A DNA stretch of 64,000 nucleotides. Origin: Roseateles_B flavus. Lineage in GTDB: Bacteria; Pseudomonadota; Gammaproteobacteria; Burkholderiales; Burkholderiaceae_C. Of this stretch, positions 33,028 through 39,812 are shown piece after piece; positions within the stretch are counted from its first letter, which is position 1; the number at the start of each line of letters is the position of its first letter. Position numbers and translations under genes: made by a program. The notes below the pieces were generated by a model. That model was not told the origin of the DNA, made no database searches, and worked only from the letters and a program-made list of their open reading frames with translations. The DNA lies in contig NZ_JBDPZC010000001.1 in NCBI RefSeq assembly GCF_039872765.1, positions 310,001 through 374,000 of the forward strand, written 5' to 3'.

Positions 33028-33933
33028 TCAGGAATGGACTTCCCAATGGCCCGCCAGCCCCTGCAGATGCTGCAGAAAGGCTTGCGCCAGCGGGCTCAGG
33101 CGCTGGCCGGGCAGCCACATCACTGACCAGGCCGAACGCACCGGGAAGCGGTCCACCTGCAGCACGGCCAGGCCTTCGCTGGCCGGATCGGCCGACAGGG
33201 CATGGCGGGACACCAGGCCCAGGCCCATGCCTGCCGCCACCGACTGCTTGACCGCCTCGTTGCTGCCCAGCTCCAGCCGCACGCGCGGGCTCAGCCCCAG
33301 CTTCTCGAAATGGGCATCACCGGCAAGCCGCGTGCCGGAGCCGGCCTCGCGCAGGATGAAGGGCTCCTCCTGCAAGCGCTGCGGCCGCACGCGCGCGCGC
33401 CCGGCGAGTGCGTGCCCCAGCGGTGCGATCGGCACCAGCGGGTTGTCCAGCAGATGGGCCCGCTCATGAGGCAGGCCGCGCGGCGGGATGGAGAGGATGT
33501 AGAGGTCGTCCTGGTGCGCCCGCATGCGCTGCAGCACGCCGTCGCGGTTGAGCACCTGCAGGGCGATGTCCACCTGCGGATGCCGGGCACAGAAGGCGCC
33601 GAGCATGCGGGGCACGAAGTACTTGGCCGTGCTGGCCAGGGCGATGCGCAGGCGCCCGTGCTGCAGGCCGCGCAGGCCGGCCAGGCGCTGCTCGAGCGCC
33701 TCCCACTCGGACTGCAAGGCGCGGGCCGTGGCCAGCACCGCCTCGCCCGCCTCGGTGAGCTGCAGGCGCTTGCCGAACTGCTCGTACAGCGGCAGCCCCG
33801 CAGCCTCGGACAGCTCCTTGAGCTGCATGGAGACCGTGGGCTGCGTGACGTGGCAGGCTCGAGCCGCACCGGTGATGGAGCCCGTCTCGGCGAGGGCCAG
33901 CAGCAGCTTCAGCTGACGGAAGGTGGCATGCAT
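33028..33933 (-). CDS. LysR-family regulator (CbbR/CmpR-like) of the divergent bicarbonate transporter
   Basis: 301 residues. N-terminal winged helix-turn-helix (about 2-60, QLKLLLALAETGSITGAARACHVTQPTVSMQLKEL is its core in two parts) and a substrate-binding domain from about 90. The sequence style (LREAGSGTRL, MGLGLVSRHAL) is that of CbbR/CmpR regulators of carbon fixation and bicarbonate uptake. It is transcribed away from the sbtA-like gene across a 74-bp region that contains two inverted repeats, the usual arrangement for a LysR activator and its target. Confidence 0.88.
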   Translation of the reverse strand: MHATFRQLKLLLALAETGSITGAARACHVTQPTVSMQLKELSEAAGLPLYEQFGKRLQLTEAGEAVLATARALQSEWEALEQRLAGLRGLQHGRLRIALASTAKYFVPRMLGAFCARHPQVDIALQVLNRDGVLQRMRAHQDDLYILSIPPRGLPHERAHLLDNPLVPIAPLGHALAGRARVRPQRLQEEPFILREAGSGTRLAGDAHFEKLGLSPRVRLELGSNEAVKQSVAAGMGLGLVSRHALSADPASEGLAVLQVDRFPVRSAWSVMWLPGQRLSPLAQAFLQHLQGLAGHWEVHS

Positions 33934-33988
33934 CGATGAATGTCGATGGAAAGCATCAGAACAATTGATTTTCCATGATTGTCTGATG
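33931..33988. promoter_or_regulatory. Two inverted repeats, probable LysR operator
   Basis: CATCAGAACAAT (33954-33965) and ATTGTCTGATG (33978-33988) are complementary apart from one extra A, with a 12-base AT-rich spacer. A second repeat CATCGA (33931-33936) / TCGATG (33943-33948) overlaps the LysR start codon. Their position between divergent LysR and transporter genes fits recognition and activation sites. Confidence 0.65.
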
Positions 33989-34007
33989 TCCCTAGCATCC
34001 AGGCCTC

Positions 34008-35003
34008 ATGAATGCCCTTCTTGATCCCGCCCTGCTGTTCTTCGTCCTCGGCCTGCTGGCCGGGGTGCTGCGTTCCAACCTCGAGGTGCCGGCGCCGCTG
34101 TCGCGCTTCCTGTCGCTGTACCTGCTGATGGCCCTGGGGCTCAAGGGCGGATTCGCCCTGCACCAGACCGGCCTGAACGGCACCGTCGTCGCCGGCCTGG
34201 CCAGTGCCATGGCCTTGGCCGTGCTGCTGCCGCTGCTGGACCTCCCGCTGCTGCGCCGCTGGCTGCCGCCCTACGATGCCCTGGCCGTGGCGGCGACCTA
34301 CGGCAGCGTCAGTGCCGTCACCTTCGTGACCGCCAGCCACCTGCTGGAGGTGCAGGGACAGCCAGCCGGCGGGCACATGGCGGCGGCCATGGCCCTGATG
34401 GAGTCGCCGGCCATCATCCTGGCCCTGATGCTCAGCCAGCGGGCCCGCGCGGCGAGCACCGTGCCGGCCGGCGGTGCCCTGGCACTGGGCGGGCCGACGG
34501 CGGCGCTCGCGCCGGGCGGGGGCGGCCATTGGCGCGAGGCGCTGACCGAGGGCGGCACCCTGCTGCTGCTGGGCGCCCTGGCCATCGGCTGGATCACCGG
34601 ACCGGCAGGTGCTGCAGCGATGAAGCCCTTCACCGGCGAGATCTTCAAGGGTCTGCTGGCCTTCTTCCTGCTCGACATGGGCCTGCTGACCGCCCGCCAG
34701 CTGCCGGGGCTGCGTGCCCTGCCGGTCTCGCTCTTCGCCTATGCGCTGGGCGCGCCGCTGCTGCATGCCGGCCTGGCCCTGCTGCTGGCCGGGGCCCTCG
34801 ACCTGCCGGTGTCCGATGCCATCCTGCTGGCCGTACTGGCCGCCAGTGCGTCCTACATCGCCGTGCCCGCCGTGCTGCGCCACGCGGTGCCCGAGGCCCG
34901 GCCGGCGGTGTACATCGGCCTGTCGCTGGGCGTTACCTTTCCCTTCAACCTGCTGCTGGGCATCCCGCTGTACCAGTGGGCCGCTCGAGCCTGGCTGGGC
35001 TGA
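34008..35003 (+). CDS. sbtA: SbtA-type sodium-dependent bicarbonate transporter
   Basis: 331 residues with about ten hydrophobic segments in two similar halves. Characteristic segments: FLSLYLLMALGLKGGFAL near 35-52, AATYGSVSAVTFVTASHL near 95-112 and LLAVLAASASYIAVPAVLRH near 272-291. These are hallmarks of the SbtA family (formerly DUF897). It is somewhat shorter than cyanobacterial SbtA; the Gly/Ala-rich loop near 155-170 sits where the cytoplasmic linker lies. No SbtB (PII-like) partner gene is adjacent. Known role: high-affinity Na+/bicarbonate symport. The divergent LysR gene probably controls it. Confidence 0.88.
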   Translation: MNALLDPALLFFVLGLLAGVLRSNLEVPAPLSRFLSLYLLMALGLKGGFALHQTGLNGTVVAGLASAMALAVLLPLLDLPLLRRWLPPYDALAVAATYGSVSAVTFVTASHLLEVQGQPAGGHMAAAMALMESPAIILALMLSQRARAASTVPAGGALALGGPTAALAPGGGGHWREALTEGGTLLLLGALAIGWITGPAGAAAMKPFTGEIFKGLLAFFLLDMGLLTARQLPGLRALPVSLFAYALGAPLLHAGLALLLAGALDLPVSDAILLAVLAASASYIAVPAVLRHAVPEARPAVYIGLSLGVTFPFNLLLGIPLYQWAARAWLG

Positions 35004-35036
35004 GGCCAGACGCGGTGAAGGGCGGCGGCGGGGGCG

Positions 35037-35729
35037 TCAGCCCGTCAGCTGGGGCAGCAGGATCTGCAGGCCCGGCGGCGTGAGCTCCACCGAGCGGCCC
35101 TCGCCCCGCCGCAGCCAGCCCTGGGCCAGGCAGTGGGCCAGGATGGACTCGGCCAGCTGGCCGGCCAGGTGGTCGCGGCGCTCGGACCAGTCCAGGCAGG
35201 CATAGGCATAGCGCCGGCGCGTGGGCAGCGGCGCCTGCAGGCCCAGGCCCTGCAGCCAGGCACGGCCCGCAGCCGTCAGCTCGAAACCTTGCGGCACCGC
35301 CTGCAGCCCTTGCAGCGCGTGCAGGCGCTCGTACAACTGCACGCCCAGCTGGCCGGCCAGATGGCCGTAGCAGCAGCGGGCCGCCCGCAGGCGCTGGCGG
35401 GCCGGGGCGGCCCAGTGGCGTGCGTGGCTGTCGCGTTCGGCGACCAGGGCCAGGGCCTCCAGCGCATGGGCCACCTCCGGCCCGGCCAGCTGGTAGTAGC
35501 GGTGCCGGCCGCGGGACTCGCAGCGCAGCAGGCCCGCATCCATCAGCCGACCGAGATGGCCACTGGCCGTGGCCGCCGTGACCGAGGCCGCGCGGGCCAG
35601 CTCGCCGGCGCTGGCGCAGGCGCCGGACATCAGGTAGGCCAGCATGCGCGAACGCGCGGGATCGCCCATGGCAGCGGCCACGCGGGCGATGCGGGGTTCG
35701 TGGGGAGGGTCCGTGTCGAGAGCGGCCAT
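35037..35729 (-). CDS. ArsR/SmtB-family winged-helix regulator
   Basis: 230 residues. DNA-binding part at about 12-90 (MGDPARSRMLAYLMSG, VTAATASGHLGRLMDAGLL). The Cys-based metal site of classical ArsR (CxC in the recognition helix) is absent. The C-terminal half contains ARCCYGHLAGQLGV and YACLDWSERRDHLAGQLA, seen in long ArsR proteins that do not sense metals. It lies 4 bp downstream of the ABM gene and so closes the NIPSNAP-ABM-ArsR operon, which it probably autoregulates. The effector is unknown. Confidence 0.88.
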   Translation of the reverse strand: MAALDTDPPHEPRIARVAAAMGDPARSRMLAYLMSGACASAGELARAASVTAATASGHLGRLMDAGLLRCESRGRHRYYQLAGPEVAHALEALALVAERDSHARHWAAPARQRLRAARCCYGHLAGQLGVQLYERLHALQGLQAVPQGFELTAAGRAWLQGLGLQAPLPTRRRYAYACLDWSERRDHLAGQLAESILAHCLAQGWLRRGEGRSVELTPPGLQILLPQLTG

Positions 35730-35733
35730 GGCT

Positions 35734-36078
35734 TCAGCCTAACGCATGCCGGGAGTCCTGCGGCGCCTGCGCGCGGTCGTGCAGGCCGTAGTCGCGCAGG
35801 ACCTGGGCCACGCGCAGGCGGTAGTCGGCAAAGAGCTGCCCGCGGCCCTGGCGCTGGGCCGCGCGATGGTCCATCTGCTGGCGCCAGCGGGCCACGGCGG
35901 CCTCGTCGCGCCACAGGCTCAGCGAGAGGTAGCGGCCGGGGCGGCCGAGGCTCTGGAAGCGCTCCACCGAGATCAGCCCCTCCTGCTCGGCCAGCACCGA
36001 CTGCAGGGCCGCGGCCTGGGCGAGATAGGCCTCGGCCTGGCCCGGGAGGGCTTCCAGCTCGAAGAGGACGGCGATCAT
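35734..36078 (-). CDS. Antibiotic biosynthesis monooxygenase (ABM) domain protein
   Basis: 114 residues from ATG at 36078, which overlaps the NIPSNAP stop as ATGA; an ATG three codons upstream is possible. Ferredoxin-like fold features: MIAVLFELEALPGQAEAYLAQ, QEGLISVERFQSLGRPGRYLSL and a C-terminal RLRVAQVLRDYG. Known: cofactor-free monooxygenases on polyaromatic quinols, or heme-degrading relatives; small members often have no proven activity. The operon context with NIPSNAP and ArsR suggests a regulated redox or detoxification function. Confidence 0.85.
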   Translation of the reverse strand: MIAVLFELEALPGQAEAYLAQAAALQSVLAEQEGLISVERFQSLGRPGRYLSLSLWRDEAAVARWRQQMDHRAAQRQGRGQLFADYRLRVAQVLRDYGLHDRAQAPQDSRHALG

Positions 36079-36413
36079 GGCCGGCACTCCGCGGCGCGGT
36101 CCCGGGTGGCGGCCACGTCCTCCAGCCAGCTGCGCTCCTCACGCAGGATGAAGCGGTGCTGGCGGGCCTCCTCGAAGTTGGCGCGGCCTTCGGGATCGCG
36201 GCGCAGCGCCGCGCGGTAGCGCTCGTAGGCCGCGAGATCCTCGAAGCCGATGAGGCCCCAGGCGATGTCATTGCTGCCCTCGTGAGGCAGGAAGTAGCCG
36301 ATGAGCTGGCCGCCGCAGCGGGGGATGATGCGGCCCCAGGCCTCGGCGTAAGCCTGGAAGGCGGCGCGCTGGAAGGGGTCGATCTGGTAGCGGATGAAGC
36401 AGGTGAGGGCCAT
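36075..36413 (-). CDS. NIPSNAP family protein
   Basis: 112 residues from ATG at 36413, which begins directly at the domain (MALTCFIRYQIDPFQRAAFQAY). An open frame extends upstream but has noncoding character. Typical NIPSNAP/ABM-like features: WGRIIPRCGGQLIGYFLPHEGSN (in two strands) and YERYRAALRRDPEGRANFEEAR. Known: dimeric alpha/beta-barrel proteins of uncertain function. First gene of the NIPSNAP-ABM-ArsR operon; the ABM start overlaps its stop. Confidence 0.88.
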   Translation of the reverse strand: MALTCFIRYQIDPFQRAAFQAYAEAWGRIIPRCGGQLIGYFLPHEGSNDIAWGLIGFEDLAAYERYRAALRRDPEGRANFEEARQHRFILREERSWLEDVAATRDRAAECRP

Positions 36414-36580
36414 GGGATTTCCAATGTTGCGAGAGCCCCCATGCTGCCGGCCGCCGCTGCGGCCATGCTTCGGCGCGGGCCGAAGCATCAGCTCCTCGTG
36501 GCCTGCGGGCGCCTTCGCCGCCCCTGTCATCGCGCGGACATGGCCCGGCCCTAGGCTGGCCGGTCCGCCAAGCGCCCACC

Positions 36581-37630
36581 ATGCCGAACGAGAACCCGAA
36601 CCCGGCTCCTGCCACCGCCCAGCTCCCCTCTTATGGCGCCAGCGAGCAAGGCCTGATCTGCGCCTACCGTTTCGACGCTGGCGGCCAGGCCAGCGCGCTG
36701 GGCCAGGTGCCTTCGCCGCAGGTGCTGGCCGAGGCGCCGCCCGGCTTTGTGTGGCTGCACGTGAACCTGAGCCATGCCGGTGCGCTCCAGACGCTGCGCC
36801 AGGCCGGCATGCTGGACGACGAGCTGCTGGCCGCCATGCAGCAGGGTTCGCGTGCGACGCGCATCGAGCGCCAGGGCGAGACCCTGTTCGCCGTGGTCAA
36901 CGACGTCACCTTCGACTTCAGCTTCGATCCGGACGACATCGCCACGCTGTGGGTGCACGTGCGCCCGGGCTGCGTGTTGAGCGCGCGCCGCCAGCCGCTG
37001 CGCTCGGTGGACCGGCTGCGCATGGCCGTCAAGCGGGGCGAGGGCCTGCGCTCGCCCATCGCCCTGCTGGACCACCTGCTGCAGGACCAGGCCGACGAGC
37101 TGCAGGCGATCGTGCGCCGCACGGCCGATCGCATCGACGACATCGAGGACGAGCTGCTCCGGGGCCGCCATGCGCGCCATGCCGGCGAGGTGGCGCACCT
37201 GCGCCGCGTGCTGGTCCGGCTGCAGCGCCTGCTGGCGCCCGAGCCCAGCGCCCTGGCGCGCACGCTCGCGCACCCGCCCGCCTGGGCGACGGACGAGGAC
37301 CGCGCCCAGCTGCAGCGTGCCAGCGAGGAGTTCGCCCTGGTGCTGCGCGATGCGGCTGCGCTGCAGGAACGCATCAAGCTGATGCAGGACGAGACGGCGG
37401 CGCGTCAGGCGGAGGAGAACAACCGCAGCCTGTTCACGCTGACGGTGGTCACGGTGCTGGCCCTGCCCATCAACCTCGTGTCGGGCCTGCTGGGCATGAA
37501 TGTGGGGGGCATTCCGCTGGCGGATCACGGCCAGGGCTTCTGGATCATGCTGGCCCTCATCGCCGCCTTGACCGGCCTGGCGACGGTGCTGGTGCGGCGG
37601 CAGGTGCGAGGGGCGCGCGACGGCGGCTGA
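36581..37630 (+). CDS. zntB: CorA-family zinc transporter, ZntB type
   Basis: 349 residues. A large cytoplasmic N-terminal domain with a long helical arm (about 150-290, many charged residues) is followed by two membrane helices. The GMN signature is at about 306 in GLLGMNVGGIPL; the GGIP continuation is characteristic of ZntB rather than Mg2+ CorA. The charged C-terminus VRRQVRGARDGG faces the cytoplasm. Known: zinc transport coupled to protons. It is divergent from the NIPSNAP operon and probably monocistronic. Confidence 0.9.
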   Translation: MPNENPNPAPATAQLPSYGASEQGLICAYRFDAGGQASALGQVPSPQVLAEAPPGFVWLHVNLSHAGALQTLRQAGMLDDELLAAMQQGSRATRIERQGETLFAVVNDVTFDFSFDPDDIATLWVHVRPGCVLSARRQPLRSVDRLRMAVKRGEGLRSPIALLDHLLQDQADELQAIVRRTADRIDDIEDELLRGRHARHAGEVAHLRRVLVRLQRLLAPEPSALARTLAHPPAWATDEDRAQLQRASEEFALVLRDAAALQERIKLMQDETAARQAEENNRSLFTLTVVTVLALPINLVSGLLGMNVGGIPLADHGQGFWIMLALIAALTGLATVLVRRQVRGARDGG

Positions 37631-38029
37631 GCAGGGCCCGGCGGCCGTGACGGTGCGGTGACGCGCAGGCACGACAGAGGACCCTGCCATCCCTGGCAGG
37701 TTCGGGCGCAGGAGCGCTGGCAGGTCAAGCATCCGTCACCGGGATCGGTGAGCATGCGGCCATTCCTTCTCCAAGCCCCACCATGCCGCAGAACACCGCT
37801 TTCGGCCTGTCGTCCGGCCTTTCTTGCCGCCCCCCCGTGGCCCCGCCCCTGCCTCGCGTGACCGAATGCCACGGCGCAGGGCGCCGGCTGCGGTCCGGGG
37901 TCGCGCCGCGGGCGGCTTGCGGTGCTCCTCATGCCGCAGGATGTGCCGGGGCTCGGCATCGCAAGAGTGACGGATGCCGCCGGGAGTGCGGCTTGCCATG
38001 CTCGTCCTTCCCGAGTCTGGAGTCTCACC
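37631..38029. other. 399-bp intergenic region with several dyads
   Basis: No gene is called. Seen: a hairpin CCTGCCA-TCCC-TGGCAGG (37683-37700) just behind zntB; an inverted repeat pair GCATCCGTCAC (37729-37739) and GTGACGGATGC (37967-37977) about 230 bp apart; and a nested CTTGCG/CGCAAG stem (37916-37921 with 37960-37965) in the presumed leader of the next gene. No terminator T-tract and no clear promoter. Confidence 0.5.
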
Positions 38030-38434
38030 ATGATTGACAAGCAATCGACCGGCCGCCGCTGGGGGTGGCCCATGCTGGCCCTGCTGTCGCTGGCTGCGCT
38101 GCTGGCGGGCGCCTGGTGGCTGGCCAGCGCACGTCCCGACACCACCCCCGGCTTCCTCCAGCCGCGGGCGAGCCAGCAGCCTGCGCAGACCAGTCGGCAG
38201 GCACGCCCGCATCCCCATCCCGCGGCGCAGGGCACTGGCGAGGCGCCGCGCCGCCGGCCGCCGGTACAGGCGGCTGCGGGTGAGGCGCTGCCGTCCCTGT
38301 CCGCCGGCTTTGCCGCGCAGGCCGTGCGCAAGGCCTCGGCGCCGGATGGCGAGCCGGAAGCCGCCCCGGCGCGGATGCTCGCCCGGCAGGACGCGCGGCG
38401 CCAGCTGTCGCTCAAAGCCTGGCTGCCGATGTGA
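38030..38434 (+). CDS. Small single-pass membrane protein, hypothetical
   Basis: 134 residues from ATG at 38030, which has GGAG 8 bases upstream. One strongly hydrophobic helix near 13-33 (WPMLALLSLAALLAGAWWLA), then a Pro/Gln/Ala/Arg-rich, probably disordered, periplasmic or cytoplasmic tail. No recognised domain. Codon use matches the neighbours, which supports coding; a short hypothetical with low-complexity sequence remains uncertain. The preceding leader contains inverted repeats. Confidence 0.55.
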   Translation: MIDKQSTGRRWGWPMLALLSLAALLAGAWWLASARPDTTPGFLQPRASQQPAQTSRQARPHPHPAAQGTGEAPRRRPPVQAAAGEALPSLSAGFAAQAVRKASAPDGEPEAAPARMLARQDARRQLSLKAWLPM

Positions 38435-38492
38435 GTACGTGGCGCTGTCCGGGCGTCCACTGCCGGGCTCGCCGGGGTCGGCTCCATGAAGA

Positions 38493-38515
38493 ACGGCCGG
38501 CAAGGCGCCGGCCGT
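38493..38515 (-). terminator. Perfect 9-bp hairpin with short T-run
   Basis: ACGGCCGGC and GCCGGCCGT pair perfectly around AAGGC. Read on the minus strand it is followed by TTCTT, so it probably ends the transcript of the solute-binding protein gene, whose stop lies 58 bp upstream. Confidence 0.6.
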
Positions 38516-38573
38516 GGTCAGGGCAGTGCGGTGTGCCAGGGTTCGCGCGAGCGCGGCGCTGGCCCGGGCCGTC

Positions 38574-39560
38574 TCACCGGCTGGCCAGCACCTGGGGGCA
38601 GGACGCGGGCTTGCTGCCGGGCGGCACCACCGTGAAAGGCATGCCCGCCCAGGGCGTGCCCTTGCCGCACTCGGGGCCGGCCTTGCATTCGCAGCTCTTG
38701 GCCTTGACCAGCTGGTCCATGGCCTGGGCGTCACGGCTGCCGGCCTTGACCGGGCGGGTGGCGAAGCTCAGCTGCAGGGCATCGTCGGGGACGATGCCGT
38801 CCCGGGCCAGGGCCTGGCCCAGCACCGTGCGCTGGCCCAGCGCCTCGCTGGCCGCGACGGCGCGTGAGGCATTGCGCTGGCGCTTGAGGTAGGCCAGGGC
38901 CACCTCCATGGCCGCATGGCCGCGGGCCGCCGACACGCTGAAGGGCTTGCGGAAGGCCGCCTCATAGGACGCGGCGACCTCGGCCCAGCGGCCCTTGTCC
39001 ACGCTGAGCGCGGGGCACAGGCCGGCGTCGTACTTCTCGGAGACCGGCGTCTCGAAATCGATCCAGCACGTGCTGGACGCCGTGACCCGCAGGCCGGTCT
39101 GGGAGCGCAGCTTGGCCGCGATCTCCTCGGCCACCCCGGCGCCCACACGCCCCAGCTGCAGCAGGCCGTCATGGCTCTTCAGCCGTTCGGCATTGGCCGA
39201 CACCATGGGCACATTGGCCGCCTTGAGCATGGAGGGCACCTCGCCCAGCACGCAGAAGCCGCCGATGACCAGGTCCACCTTGGCGGTGAGAAAGGACTGC
39301 GCCGCCGCCTGCGCCTTCCGGGCGTCGCAGCCGCTGTCCTTGACGACCAGCTTGGGTGCGGGCTGCAGGGAGGTGGTCTTGAGGGCCAGGGTCATGCCGT
39401 CGCGCATGTCCTCGGCCTGACTGGTGCTGGGCCAGGACTCCGGCAGGATGGCGCCGATGCTGAGACTCTGGGCCTGGACCAGCCCGGGGGCAGCCAGGGC
39501 CAAGCCCAGCAGGGCGGCCGTGAGTGAGCGGGCCGGGCGGGCAGGCTGGATGTTCAACAT
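38574..39560 (-). CDS. Periplasmic solute-binding protein, branched-chain amino acid ABC type (type 1 fold)
   Basis: 328 residues from ATG at 39560 (AAGGGA upstream). Signal peptide SLTAALLGLALAAPGLVQA. The type 1 periplasmic binding fold is suggested by LSIGAILPES, MTLALKTTSLQPAPKLVVKDSGCDARKAQ (split over two elements) and VDLVIGGFCVLGEVP. The C-terminal tail is unusual: four Cys in about 40 residues (CEC, ECGKG, SCP). No permease or ATPase genes are adjacent, so it is an orphan binding protein or serves another process, such as sensing beside dehydrogenases. Ligand unknown. Confidence 0.78.
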   Translation of the reverse strand: MLNIQPARPARSLTAALLGLALAAPGLVQAQSLSIGAILPESWPSTSQAEDMRDGMTLALKTTSLQPAPKLVVKDSGCDARKAQAAAQSFLTAKVDLVIGGFCVLGEVPSMLKAANVPMVSANAERLKSHDGLLQLGRVGAGVAEEIAAKLRSQTGLRVTASSTCWIDFETPVSEKYDAGLCPALSVDKGRWAEVAASYEAAFRKPFSVSAARGHAAMEVALAYLKRQRNASRAVAASEALGQRTVLGQALARDGIVPDDALQLSFATRPVKAGSRDAQAMDQLVKAKSCECKAGPECGKGTPWAGMPFTVVPPGSKPASCPQVLASR

Positions 39561-39812
39561 GGGGTCCCTTCGACGTTTTATGAATCGCTTTGCATCGCCG
39601 TTCTCCATGGGGAACGACACTCCCGTCAGCGCATTCGCATGCTATGCAAGCCGGGCGCAGGTTGTCTGAGGGAAAGCGCGCAGAAGCGATGGGCCGAGCT
39701 GCCTAATTCGCGGCAAAGCGGCGTATTGCACAGGAAAGGCGGCGCCGGGGCGCGGCCGTGTGCGATGCCGGGGCGTCAGTCCTGCGGGTTAATACCGGGG
39801 GCTGGGGCGCGC

